Position numbers and translations under genes: made by a program
The notes under the pieces: model-generated
Told to the model about the DNA's origin: nothing
What the model saw: only the letters and a program-made list of their open reading frames with translations
The model's database searches: none
Shown here: positions 27,438 through 35,690 of the stretch, one piece after another
How the letters are laid out: each line of letters opens with the position of its first letter
Numbering within the stretch: the stretch's first letter is position 1
Origin: Fretibacter sp964410285
GTDB taxonomy: Bacteria; Pseudomonadota; Alphaproteobacteria; Caulobacterales; Maricaulaceae
Direction: 5' to 3'
NCBI GenBank assembly: GCA_964410285.1
Contig: CAYPFR010000003.1
Location: 1-64,000, forward strand
DNA length: 64,000 bases

Positions 27438-28049
27438 GTGGTAAATTTACACTCAGCGAAAAAGTCAATTTGTGTTTTTTGCGGGTCACGAACGGGTCTA
27501 GGTCCTGAGTATATGGCACTGGCGGCGCAAACTGGCAGAGCCATCGCAGATCAGGGCTACCGTCTCGTTTACGGCGGCGGAGGCGTAGGTCTCATGGGGC
27601 AAACCGCGCGGGCCGCGCGGGATAACGGCGGAGACGTTCTTGGCATCATCCCCGAATTTTTGACCCAGTCAGAAGCTCTCCTCTCAGATGTGCCGCATGA
27701 AATTGTCGCCGACATGCATATCCGAAAACGCAAAATGTATGACGCCTCACAAGCATTTATTGTTTTGCCCGGCGGTATTGGAACCTTAGAAGAGGCCATA
27801 GAGGTCATGTCTTGGATGCGGCTACAAATTCATGCAAAGCCGATGGTATTCTTGTCAAATGATCAATATTGGCAGCCATTAATGGATCTTCTTCATCATA
27901 CGATAGACAAAGAATTTTCACCCGCTTGGATGCGCGGGGAAATTCTGCGCGCCGCCACTCCCAAGGCCAGCCTAGATTTGATCCATACCCATTGGGACAA
28001 CCCGCCACCGCAGCGCAAACTTTCGCAAATGAGTGTGGATTTAGTATAG
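27438..28049 (+). CDS. LOG-family protein (TIGR00730; cytokinin riboside 5'-monophosphate phosphoribohydrolase-like)
   Basis: 203 residues from GTG 27438. Rossmann-like fold with VFCGSRTGLGPEY at the start, LVYGGGGVGLMG around 44, and the catalytic PGGIGTLEEAIE (about 111-122) that defines the family. Such enzymes hydrolyse AMP or N6-modified AMP to base and ribose-5-phosphate. Length is normal. Converges on msrC with 2 bp between stops, so the two genes are not cotranscribed. Confidence 0.92.
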   Translation: MVNLHSAKKSICVFCGSRTGLGPEYMALAAQTGRAIADQGYRLVYGGGGVGLMGQTARAARDNGGDVLGIIPEFLTQSEALLSDVPHEIVADMHIRKRKMYDASQAFIVLPGGIGTLEEAIEVMSWMRLQIHAKPMVFLSNDQYWQPLMDLLHHTIDKEFSPAWMRGEILRAATPKASLDLIHTHWDNPPPQRKLSQMSVDLV

Positions 28050-28051
28050 AC

Positions 28052-28531
28052 TTAGGCTTGACTTGCCCCCTCAAGCAGTCCCGCGCAGATTGCCTCAAGG
28101 CCCGCGCGGTCGACATCATCAAAACTGTCGAGCTGCGTACTGTCCACATCCAGCACAGCAAATAGCGCGCCGGAGGTGTCAAATACCGGCACGACTATTT
28201 CTGAGTTCGTTTGACTATCGCAAGCAATATGGCCGGGAAAGTCATGCACATTGGGGACGATGATCGTCTTTTGACCGCGCGCGCAGGCTCCGCAAACCCC
28301 ACGCGAGAACGGAATCCGCAAGCATCCAAGCGTACCTTGATAAGGACCGACAACAAGTTCCTCAGGTTTATGCGGGTCAACAACATAGAATCCTGTCCAG
28401 AAAAATGTGTCAGGAAAGGCAAGCGAGAGCAAACAAGAGGCTGTCGCCATGCGCGCCGTGCGAGACGGCTCACCGCTAATTACAGCCGTAATCTCTTTAC
28501 CGTTTTGAACATAAATTTCAGCTTTTGACAT
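28052..28531 (-). CDS. msrC: Free methionine-(R)-sulfoxide reductase (GAF domain)
   Basis: 159 residues, a single GAF domain. The three cysteines of the fRMsr active site are present with E. coli spacing: Cys70 and Cys80 (GCLRIPFSRGVCG) and Cys104 (HIACDS), followed by NSEIVVPV. Reduces free methionine-R-sulfoxide using thioredoxin, giving oxidative-stress protection in the cytosol. The tRNA gene starts 60 bp upstream on the same strand. Confidence 0.93.
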   Translation of the reverse strand: MSKAEIYVQNGKEITAVISGEPSRTARMATASCLLSLAFPDTFFWTGFYVVDPHKPEELVVGPYQGTLGCLRIPFSRGVCGACARGQKTIIVPNVHDFPGHIACDSQTNSEIVVPVFDTSGALFAVLDVDSTQLDSFDDVDRAGLEAICAGLLEGASQA

Positions 28532-28593
28532 ATCAATCCTGCTTGGCGCTTAAGCTTAGGGCGCAAAGAACCCGTCATAGCAAAGCGCGAGAA

Positions 28594-28670
28594 TGGTAGG
28601 GGGAGAGGGACTTGAACCCCCGACCAATCCGTTATGAGCGGACGGCTCTAACCAACTGAGCTATCCCCCC
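28594..28670 (-). tRNA. tRNA with CAT anticodon (Ile2 or elongator Met)
   Basis: 77-nt cloverleaf on the reverse strand with encoded ACCA end. Acceptor stem GGGGGGA/TCCCCCT, D-arm GCTC-AGTTGGTTA-GAGC, anticodon stem GTCCG/CGGAT with loop CTCATAA, variable TGGTC, T-arm GGGGG-TTCAAGT-CCCTC. The anticodon is CAT. The G-CTCATAA-C loop closure and TTGGTC variable region resemble isoleucine-2 tRNA (modified by TilS to read AUA) more than elongator Met, but I cannot separate them firmly. The acceptor begins with a G1-U72 wobble. Confidence 0.93.
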
Positions 28671-28753
28671 ATTGGCCGAGAATGGGTATAGCGCGCCGAG
28701 CCATAATGACAATAAAATTCCTGTAAAACTTATCAAAAAAGCCGCAAATATTT

Positions 28754-30454
28754 CTAGCCATAGAGCGGCACGGTTGCCGCAATGGGATCTAGGCGTATCC
28801 AAACCGCAAGCCCCACGGCGGCGACGAAGCAGGCCGCCGCCAGTCTTGCCCTGATCTTAACGCTATGACCCGCATAAAGCGGCAAAACTGCAATCGCGGC
28901 TATGGCGGCTGGCAAGATCACCGCCGCAAGCATATCCGGTCCCACGCCCAGCAAAAGCAAATGAGACAGGCTGAGCATATAGCCTATAACAAGCGCCGCG
29001 AGGCCGCCCGCCGCGATCAGCCCGCCGGGGCGCGTAACAGCCGCATCTCCCCGCGACATCATTGAAACCAAACCGCAAAGCATAACGGCGAGGGTAAGAA
29101 AATAGGCCGCCGCCGGAGCCAAAAACTGCCCGACAATCGCAAGCATAAAAAGCGGTAAGGACGCGCCGAGCCGCCGGTCTGCGCCAAGTTTTGTGCCTCC
29201 GAAAATTGCTAAAAACACGGCAGAAATAGACAGCGCGGCGAGCCAATGCAGGGTCCCGATTGCGGCTAGCCCGTCATAATAATTTTCCCTGCCGCCGGTC
29301 CCGGCGAGCATATTTAGCCCAAAGAGTAAAAGGCCGCCTAGCCCCAAGAAGGCGAGACCGCGAGCAGCGCCGCTGATGACTCCCCGCGCGCCGCCGCCTG
29401 CCCCGCGCAGCGAAAAGCCATAAAATAGTGCTCCGAGCCCAATAAAAACCCAGCCCCAGAACGGCGCGTAAATCACGGTGAAAAGCCCAAAGAGATCAAA
29501 GAAAACCGCGTCTTTTTTTGGCGTAGGAAATTCCGGTCCGGCGAGCAAGGCGCGGGTCAGATCAAGCCCCTGCGAGCCCATATGCTGTAACGTGCCTTCC
29601 TCAAGCGACGCAATATCGTTTTTGGGCGAATGGTAATATTCAGGCCGCCCGATATTTGCGATATTATAGGCCGCATAATCCCCCTCAAGTGCAGGCGTTA
29701 GGTCGGTATCATTGGGAAGGGCATTATATATAAAAACAGACAGCGACGACGCGCTGGGTTGCTTTACCGCGCGGGCATAGAGCGCTGCAAGATTTCCATT
29801 TTCCCTTGATGTCTGGAACATATTGGCCGTGCCGCCTGCGCCTCTAGCTTCAAAATTAATGATCGCCCCGACTTTTTCACGAATGGGATTTTGCGCAAAG
29901 AAATGCCGAGCGCCGACAAGGCCTAATTCTTCAGCGTCTGTGAATAAAACTACGATGTCTCGCGGGGCGGGCCCGGCTTCGCGGACCGCGCGCAAAATTT
30001 CAAGGATACTAGAGAGGCCAATGGTCGCGTCAGCCGAAGCAGGCGAGCCCCAGACTGAGTCGTGATGCGCCATCAAAAGCAAAGCGGGCTTGGCCCTGTC
30101 TTTCCCCGGCAGAATGCCGATAACGTTATATATCTCCTGCTCCGTCAGGCTTTCCCCGCTCCAGCGGCTAAGCCGCGCCAATGCGCGCGGATCAAGGCTG
30201 GAGCGCTCCGTGCTGACCTCAAGGCCTAAACCCTCGAGCCGCTTCGCCAAATAGGCGCGAACCTTTGCATTCTCTTTTGAACCCGTAGGATGGGGCTTTT
30301 GGGCAATCTTACGCACATCGACCATGGCGCGGGCTGAAGAAAATTCCAAAGGCGGCGTATCCAGCGCCCGCGGGGACCGAGGGGTCGCTGCTATATAGGC
30401 CAACCAGAAACCAAGCCCGATCACAGCCAAGAACACTCCCCATCTTTTCAGCAT
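28754..30454 (-). CDS. M28-family zinc aminopeptidase with C-terminal membrane domain
   Basis: 566 residues from ATG 30454, supported by a GGGAG sequence; longer reading would overlap the divergent gene's leader. One N-terminal helix (about 6-22), then the Zn-peptidase domain with metal ligands in MAHHDSVWG, ADATIG, DAEELGLVGA, NFEARGAGG and YYHSPKND. The C-terminal third is about seven hydrophobic helices. The domain order resembles ER/vacuolar Fxna-like M28 peptidases. Peptidase domain predicted in the periplasm. It is separated by 150 bp from the divergent sterol-desaturase-like gene. Confidence 0.9.
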   Translation of the reverse strand: MLKRWGVFLAVIGLGFWLAYIAATPRSPRALDTPPLEFSSARAMVDVRKIAQKPHPTGSKENAKVRAYLAKRLEGLGLEVSTERSSLDPRALARLSRWSGESLTEQEIYNVIGILPGKDRAKPALLLMAHHDSVWGSPASADATIGLSSILEILRAVREAGPAPRDIVVLFTDAEELGLVGARHFFAQNPIREKVGAIINFEARGAGGTANMFQTSRENGNLAALYARAVKQPSASSLSVFIYNALPNDTDLTPALEGDYAAYNIANIGRPEYYHSPKNDIASLEEGTLQHMGSQGLDLTRALLAGPEFPTPKKDAVFFDLFGLFTVIYAPFWGWVFIGLGALFYGFSLRGAGGGARGVISGAARGLAFLGLGGLLLFGLNMLAGTGGRENYYDGLAAIGTLHWLAALSISAVFLAIFGGTKLGADRRLGASLPLFMLAIVGQFLAPAAAYFLTLAVMLCGLVSMMSRGDAAVTRPGGLIAAGGLAALVIGYMLSLSHLLLLGVGPDMLAAVILPAAIAAIAVLPLYAGHSVKIRARLAAACFVAAVGLAVWIRLDPIAATVPLYG

Positions 30455-30604
30455 GAATTTCCCGCTCCCATTTACGCCGCCGTTTTCAGCTTGGCTATGT
30501 CTCAGGCTGTCTGATAAGGGCGTTAATGTCAATTTGGGCTCGGCAAATAACCCGAAACGGATTTCGGGCTTGGCGCGGGCCGGAAATTCTATAGATATCA
30601 AGCT

Positions 30605-31357
30605 ATGGACGGCTGGCCGATCAGTGCGGGACAAACCCTTCTGACCTATCTCGGGTTTACCGCGATTATTATCGCGCGCTATTTCGCGATTGTCTGGCCA
30701 ATTCATCATATGCTCTGGCGCAGAGACCCTAACCGCGTGAAGGCCCGCCGGCTGTCAAAGCGCGAACCCACGCGGGCGACGATCAAAAACGAAATCAAGC
30801 TCTCTGTGATCTCCGCCTTTATTTATGCTGCGCCCGCTGCCGTCGTCCTTGAGATGTGGAAAGCGGGCGGAACCGCCCTTTACAGCGGACCTGTAAGTAG
30901 CCTGAGCGGCTGGGGGTACGTCCTCGTAAGCTCATTGATTTATCTCTTTGTGCAAGACACGTGGTTTTATTGGACCCACCGCGCCATGCATCACAAATCG
31001 CTATTCGCGCTCACCCATGCGGGTCATCACCGAAGCGTACAGCCTACCCCTTGGGCAAGCTTTTCTTTCGATCCCCTGGAGGCACTCAGTTCGGCTTGGC
31101 TGCTTCCCGTTTTGGCATTGTTTGTGCCGCTGCATATTGGCGCGGCCCTCGGGCTTTTGATGATTATGACGATCAATGCCGTGTTTAACCATGCAGGCTG
31201 GGAAATTTATCCTGATCGCTGGGTGAAGGGATGGTTTGGCAAAATTTTTATCACCGCCGCCCATCACAATTTACACCATACAAAATTCACCGGAAATTAC
31301 GGCCTATATTTCAGGTTTTGGGATTACGTCGCCGGAACAGACAAGGGCCAAGTATAG
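30605..31357 (+). CDS. Sterol desaturase / fatty acid hydroxylase family protein
   Basis: 250 residues, integral membrane di-iron oxygenase. Histidine boxes DTWFYWTHRAMHH, THAGHHRS and AHHNLHH are all present, spaced as in the family, with four to five hydrophobic helices. Members hydroxylate or desaturate sterols, carotenoids, hopanoids or fatty acyl chains. The substrate cannot be told. A second family member lies at 50607-51608. Converges on the unknown gene at 31374. Confidence 0.9.
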   Translation: MDGWPISAGQTLLTYLGFTAIIIARYFAIVWPIHHMLWRRDPNRVKARRLSKREPTRATIKNEIKLSVISAFIYAAPAAVVLEMWKAGGTALYSGPVSSLSGWGYVLVSSLIYLFVQDTWFYWTHRAMHHKSLFALTHAGHHRSVQPTPWASFSFDPLEALSSAWLLPVLALFVPLHIGAALGLLMIMTINAVFNHAGWEIYPDRWVKGWFGKIFITAAHHNLHHTKFTGNYGLYFRFWDYVAGTDKGQV

Positions 31358-31373
31358 AGCTTTCGCTCTTCCC

Positions 31374-32060
31374 CTAACGCCCGGTTTTCACAAGCCGCAA
31401 GAAGGGACGCTTAAGCGCCCGTTCATCTTGAACATCGGAGGCGCGGCTCGCTTTCGGCAATTCTGCCGCTTCCGCCTCGCTTTGCACGGACCGCGGCGGT
31501 ACAGAGCGAAGGGGCGGATAATGTTTCGGACTAGGCTTTGGCACTGGGGATAAATCTGGAGCGATTTCAGGCGGCGCGTCCTCAAAGTCATCTTCAATGC
31601 GGCGCACGCGGGGCGAAAATTTCGGCTTTTTGGATTTGAAAGACGAGCGCGGCGTATAGGCTGCATTCGCGCCGCCCCCCGCATCCGGCAATGCATCCTT
31701 CTCTAATCCCGCGAGGCGACTGGCCTTGGCAGCCTTGCGCGCGTCTTTGACCTTTTTATTCAGCCCCGCAACTACCCGTTTTTGCGCAAAGCTGAGCGCG
31801 TCTCCGGGACGTCCTTTTTGTAAATCGTTAAAGGCCGAGCCAAATTCATCAATACGCTTTTGCACAGAGCCTGCAAATTCATCTTCCCACTCTGTCAAAT
31901 CACCATTGTCCTTGAGCGTTCGGTGAAGGCGCTCTAATTTGCGCTGTGCATTACGCGCAGAGCGCTCTCGCGCTTTGGCTTCACGGGCACGCTGCGCCTC
32001 CAGAGCCGTGTCCCTTGCGGCTTGTTCGGTTTGCCATTGCTGTCTGTCATAATCACTCAC
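31374..32060 (-). CDS. Unknown basic, coiled-coil protein
   Basis: 228 residues from GTG 32060 (VSDYDRQQWQTEQAARD); no in-frame ATG is near and no clear ribosome site is visible, so the start is uncertain. Residues 8-60 are a charged Ala/Arg/Glu helix, likely coiled coil, followed by a compact region with LTEWEDEFAGSVQKRIDEFGSAFNDLQKG-like sequence and a disordered Pro/Ser/Lys-rich tail. No signal peptide or membrane segment. It starts 27 bp after gapR ends, on the same strand, so the two may be cotranscribed. No domain recognised. Confidence 0.68.
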   Translation of the reverse strand: MSDYDRQQWQTEQAARDTALEAQRAREAKARERSARNAQRKLERLHRTLKDNGDLTEWEDEFAGSVQKRIDEFGSAFNDLQKGRPGDALSFAQKRVVAGLNKKVKDARKAAKASRLAGLEKDALPDAGGGANAAYTPRSSFKSKKPKFSPRVRRIEDDFEDAPPEIAPDLSPVPKPSPKHYPPLRSVPPRSVQSEAEAAELPKASRASDVQDERALKRPFLRLVKTGR

Positions 32061-32086
32061 GCAAGAACAATACACGAACAAAAAAT

Positions 32087-32356
32087 TTATGCAAGATCGG
32101 CAACAACCTCTAAATACATATCAAGCAAGGCTTCTTGCTCGGCCCGCTCAGCGGCGTCGAGCTTACGCAGGCTAACGACCTTGCGCACGACCTTTGTATC
32201 AAATCCAAAGGTCTTAGCTTCGGCGTAGACTTCGCGTATATCCGCCGCGAGCTCAGTCTTTTCCGTTTCAAGGCGCTCGATTCGCGCAATAAATTGCTTG
32301 AGCTTTTCGCGGGTCGCGTCACCCATTGAGGTGGCGCGCTGTTCATCTGTCATCAT
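32087..32356 (-). CDS. gapR: GapR-like nucleoid protein (DUF2312)
   Basis: 89 residues from ATG 32356 (AAGGA seven bases upstream). The whole protein is the DUF2312 domain: LKQFIARIERLETEKTELAADIREVYAEAK then GFDTKVVRKVVSLRKLD and EQEALLDMYLE. In Caulobacter GapR is an essential tetrameric clamp that binds overtwisted, AT-rich DNA ahead of replication and transcription. Divergent from the dipeptidase gene with 151 bp between them. Confidence 0.93.
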   Translation of the reverse strand: MMTDEQRATSMGDATREKLKQFIARIERLETEKTELAADIREVYAEAKTFGFDTKVVRKVVSLRKLDAAERAEQEALLDMYLEVVADLA

Positions 32357-32507
32357 GGCGGTATCCTTCTTGTGCGCTGGCGGCACGCTAATACATTGCG
32401 CCGCCAATCAAAGACAAAATCCGCAGTTTGTTGTGGACGAAAACAGCTTTATCATTAACTTTACCCGCAAGGCCGTTTCAAGCGGCGCAAAAGGAATTGG
32501 GGACACC

Positions 32508-33677
32508 ATGGGTAAAAAGAGGTTTTTCACGGGCGGATTGCTGGCCCTATTGCTAGGCGGCTTTGTCTATTCACAGCTTGTATTGGTCCCCGCCGTTGAC
32601 GCGGACAAAAATCCCGTACGCCCGCATCCGCCCCATTTCGTTTCACTAGCGGCAAAGAACTTGCACAAAACGCTGCGCGTCGCCGATTTACATACCGACA
32701 CTTTATTGTGGAGACGTAACCCTGAAAAGCGGCATGACTATGGACACGCAGATCTACCGCGCCTGCGCGAGGGCGGGGTTAATTTGCAGGTGTTTTCCGC
32801 CGTAACAAAATCTCCAAGCGGGCTTAACTTTGGCGAAAATGACGCCAATGCCTCCGATGATATCACCAAGCTCGCCGCCGCCCAACTTTGGCCTCTACGT
32901 ACTTGGAATTCAATTTATGAGCGCGCCGCCTACCAAGCTCAGCGCTTACAAAAGCTGGAAGCTAATCCGGATAATCGTCTCAAAATCGTCCGTAGCGCGG
33001 CTGATCTTACTGCTGGTGATGACGGAACACTGCTTGCCGTATTGCTGACTGAAGGCGCCCACCCCCTTGAAGGAAAGATTGAGAATATAGCCCGCCTAAA
33101 GGCGCAGGGCTACCGTATGATGGGCTTGCAGCATTTCTTTGATAATGACCTTGGCGGCTCAATGCATGGGCAAGCAAAAGGCGGCTTGACTGAATTTGGG
33201 AAACAAGCCGTTTTGGAAATGCGCGCCCAAGGCATTCTTATTGATGTTGCCCATAGCAGCGAACAGGTCGTGCGCGACGTTCTGGCTATTACGCCTGATC
33301 CAATTTTCATCTCTCACGGCGGTGTGCTCTCCCACTGCCCCAAAACCAAAAATCGTAACCTGCCCAATGAGCTGACAAAGGCGATTGCTGCGCGCGGGGG
33401 CATTATTGGCATTGGATATTTTGAAGGCACGATATGCGACATCTCGCCCAAAGGAATCGCCGCCGCTATAAATGATGCCGTTAAAGTCCTCGGGGAGGAT
33501 GCGGTGGCGCTTGGGTCTGATTTTGACGGCACGGTTGAAACGGCGCTGGACACGAGCGAGCTGGCCGCCATCACCCACGCGCTCATGCAACTGGGAATGG
33601 AAGACCGCGTTATCCGCAAAGTTATGGGCGAGAATGTCTACAACTTTTTGAAAAACAACCTTCAAGAAGCCCAATAG
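32508..33677 (+). CDS. Membrane dipeptidase (renal dipeptidase family, M19)
   Basis: 389 residues from ATG 32508. N-terminal signal anchor (about 5-25), then a TIM-barrel zinc dipeptidase: VADLHTDTLLW (first metal pair), LTEGAHPLEG (bridging Glu), IDVAHSSEQV and FISHGGVLSHC (His ligands), and ALGSDFDGT near the C-terminus. Hydrolyses dipeptides, including D-residue-containing ones, at the periplasmic face. Three bases later begins the DUF4329 gene, so they form an operon. Confidence 0.92.
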   Translation: MGKKRFFTGGLLALLLGGFVYSQLVLVPAVDADKNPVRPHPPHFVSLAAKNLHKTLRVADLHTDTLLWRRNPEKRHDYGHADLPRLREGGVNLQVFSAVTKSPSGLNFGENDANASDDITKLAAAQLWPLRTWNSIYERAAYQAQRLQKLEANPDNRLKIVRSAADLTAGDDGTLLAVLLTEGAHPLEGKIENIARLKAQGYRMMGLQHFFDNDLGGSMHGQAKGGLTEFGKQAVLEMRAQGILIDVAHSSEQVVRDVLAITPDPIFISHGGVLSHCPKTKNRNLPNELTKAIAARGGIIGIGYFEGTICDISPKGIAAAINDAVKVLGEDAVALGSDFDGTVETALDTSELAAITHALMQLGMEDRVIRKVMGENVYNFLKNNLQEAQ

Positions 33678-33680
33678 AAC

Positions 33681-34235
33681 ATGCTTTTAAGAGGAATCAC
33701 ATATTTTGCGCTGCTCGCCAGTGCAGGCTGCGTCTCTAGCGATTACGATAACGCGCCCTATAATCGACAAGCGCCCCAAACGGCAACAGAAATTGAATTT
33801 GCAAAAGCTATTCTAGCGGATTTGCAGCCAAAGTCCTTTGCCGCAAATAGGGAATATTGCGGATACATAGGCCTTGATAGTTCAGGGAATTTCGCGGCCT
33901 CAACAGCGGTGAAAGGAAGAAAATCCTCTTGCCAAGTCAAAGATGATCTAGATTTTTCCTAGCTCCTCGCCTCATATCACACCCACGGTGCTTACCACAA
34001 AAATTTTGATGCTGAATTACCTTCATCTGATGATCTTCTCTCAGACTTTGAAGAAGGCATTGATGGTTATATCTCCACGCCGGGAGGACGCCTTTGGTAT
34101 ATAAATGGGCAAAAGAAGACAGCCCGTTTATTGTGCGGCGCGCGATGCGTCCCGGGTGATCCCAATTATGGCGCCGATCAAGACGGCGAAATCAAGCCCT
34201 TTTATACACTTGAAGACATTTTAAGCTTTGAGTGA
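33681..34235 (+). pseudogene. DUF4329 lipoprotein gene interrupted by in-frame TAG
   Basis: Read as one frame this is a 184-codon gene. Codons 1-93 give a lipoprotein signal (LLASAGC) and the first half of a DUF4329-type domain (TEIEFAKAILADLQPKSF, REYCGYIGLDSSGNF). A TAG stands at 33960-33962. The same frame then runs on without loss to TGA 34233-34235 with the domain's hallmark second half (LASYHTHGAYH, DDLLSDFEEGIDGYISTPGG, WYINGQ, YTLEDI). The single nonsense codon replaces one residue in an otherwise intact gene. It is either a young pseudogene, a sequencing error or a leaky stop. It follows the dipeptidase gene by 3 bp. Confidence 0.85.
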
Positions 34236-34364
34236 GGCGGCCATAAGAGCGCAAGATATGCCAGCCTAAAATATCACTACATTGCATCACATCGGCGCTA
34301 GGCTTGAAAAATGCATAATTTCATTTAGGGTTGCATTAACCAAATTATAAACTTCGAGGCCAAA

Positions 34365-34727
34365 ATGTCATTTAATTCCCTCCCCATCCTTATAAGATTT
34401 ATTTGTTTTAGCATTGCCTTCGTTTTACCGCTCGCGGCAAATGCCGGAGAATTAATACGGCCAGACACGGCCAGCGGCTTTCAATGGAAAAGCACAGAAT
34501 GCGCACGACCAATCGCGCCTCTCGCAAATTCAGTCGAGTCCAGCGAAGCTCGTCTCATGCGATATGCGCGCGACATTGAAATCTATATTGAGTGTATTCA
34601 GCGGGAAGCGCAGCGCGATTTTCAAAAGGCCCAGATCAAAATGCAAGAGGCCGTAGAGCGAGACCTCGCCAGACAAACGCAGATTATGAATGACATGATG
34701 CTGCAAGCTGCAAAATCGATGCGATAA
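34365..34727 (+). CDS. Small exported protein of unknown function
   Basis: 120 residues. N-terminal signal peptide about residues 1-27 (ending LAANAGE), a short middle region with two cysteines (ECARP and IECIQ) that could pair, and a long amphipathic helix rich in Gln, Arg and Met at the C-terminus (REAQRDFQKAQIKMQEAVER). Predicted periplasmic. No family recognised. It stands alone between the DUF4329 gene and the iron-storage pair. Confidence 0.6.
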   Translation: MSFNSLPILIRFICFSIAFVLPLAANAGELIRPDTASGFQWKSTECARPIAPLANSVESSEARLMRYARDIEIYIECIQREAQRDFQKAQIKMQEAVERDLARQTQIMNDMMLQAAKSMR

Positions 34728-34799
34728 CGCTGGCTGCTAGCCGCTGGCACTATTTGGCGTGCGCACTTTAGAGCGCGCGGACCAACTGTCATTTGTACT

Positions 34800-34814
34800 T
34801 GCAAATCATTCGCA
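34800..34814. promoter_or_regulatory. Fur/Mur-type box before bfd
   Basis: TGCAAATCATTCGCA is a near-perfect 15-bp palindrome matching the alphaproteobacterial Fur/Mur pattern TGC-R-AAT-N-ATT-Y-GCA. It ends 18 bp before the bfd start. A closely related palindrome lies before bfr, which supports iron-responsive control of the pair. Confidence 0.65.
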
Positions 34815-34832
34815 CATGCGATAACAGGACTC

Positions 34833-35024
34833 ATGATACATTGCCTTTGCAATAATATTAATACGGCCAAAGTTGATGCCGCCGCCGCCAGCGGGGCGGA
34901 GCGCGCGAGCTGCGTTATGAAAGCCTGCAATACAAAATTTAACTGCGGGCAATGCCGCGCGGATATCAATGCCCGCCTGCTCGAGACTCGCGCCGCGCGT
35001 CCAATTCTTGAGGCTGCTGAATAA
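34833..35024 (+). CDS. bfd: Bacterioferritin-associated ferredoxin
   Basis: 63 residues, one BFD-type [2Fe-2S] domain. Cys4, Cys6, Cys38 and Cys41 coincide exactly with the cluster ligands of E. coli Bfd. Two extra cysteines (27 and 32) are present. It binds bacterioferritin and passes electrons to its heme so that stored iron is released as Fe2+. AGGA lies just upstream of the ATG. The bfr gene follows 143 bp later with its own Fur-like box. Confidence 0.9.
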   Translation: MIHCLCNNINTAKVDAAAASGAERASCVMKACNTKFNCGQCRADINARLLETRAARPILEAAE

Positions 35025-35080
35025 TTTCAGGCTATTTCGCCCCTACAATCGCAAGTCATTATTAACCGCAAAGATTTCTG

Positions 35081-35095
35081 TGCGAGTGATTTGCA
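35081..35095. promoter_or_regulatory. Fur/Mur-type box before bfr
   Basis: TGCGAGTGATTTGCA is a 15-bp imperfect palindrome. Its reverse complement, TGCAAATCACTCGCA, differs from the box before bfd at a single position. It lies 72 bp before the bfr start, where an iron-responsive regulator could act. Confidence 0.65.
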
Positions 35096-35167
35096 GTCTC
35101 GCAATTTGCCATTGACCCTCGCGCCAACCTCCCCAATTAAAGGGTATAATTAATGTTGGAGGCGTAA

Positions 35168-35647
35168 ATGCGCGGCGATAAAAAAGTCATAGAATATCTC
35201 AATCAAGCTTTGAAAGCAGAGCTAACGGCAATCAATCAGTATTTCCTTCACTCGCGTATGCTTAAGGACTGGGGCGTGTCAAAGCTGGCAAAGAAGGAAT
35301 ATGAGGAAAGCATTGAGGAAATGCAGCATGCCGACAAAATCATTGAACGGATTTTGTTCCTTGGCGGGCTGCCCAATCTTCAAGACCTTGGAAAACTCTA
35401 CATAGGCGAGACGGTCGAAGAGATTTTAAAATGTGACATGAAACTGGAGGATATAGCCCTGCCAATTTACCGCGACGCGGTGGAACATTGCGAATCTGTG
35501 CGTGATTACGGCACGCGCGACCTCTTGCAATCCATATTGATTGACGAGGAAGAGCATGTCGATTTCCTAGAAACGCAATTTGACTTGATCAAACAACTTG
35601 GCATTCAAAACTATATCCAGATGCAAAGCGAGAGCGCGGACGCCTAG
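35168..35647 (+). CDS. bfr: Bacterioferritin
   Basis: 159 residues. Forms a 24-subunit iron-storage shell with heme at the dimer interface. All ferroxidase ligands occur at E. coli numbering: Glu18, Glu51, His54, Glu94, Glu127, His130, and Met52 for the heme iron. GGAGG precedes the ATG closely. Works with Bfd encoded just upstream: oxidised iron is stored and later released by Bfd-mediated reduction. Confidence 0.97.
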   Translation: MRGDKKVIEYLNQALKAELTAINQYFLHSRMLKDWGVSKLAKKEYEESIEEMQHADKIIERILFLGGLPNLQDLGKLYIGETVEEILKCDMKLEDIALPIYRDAVEHCESVRDYGTRDLLQSILIDEEEHVDFLETQFDLIKQLGIQNYIQMQSESADA

Positions 35648-35690
35648 GCGCCATGTTGCAGCAGCGCCCCGTCATGCCGCTTTTCACTCA

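Noticed and set aside
30455..30709. N-terminal extension of the M28 peptidase frame
   Set aside because: The signal-type N-terminus begins at ATG 30454 with a ribosome site; the extension overlaps the divergent desaturase gene.
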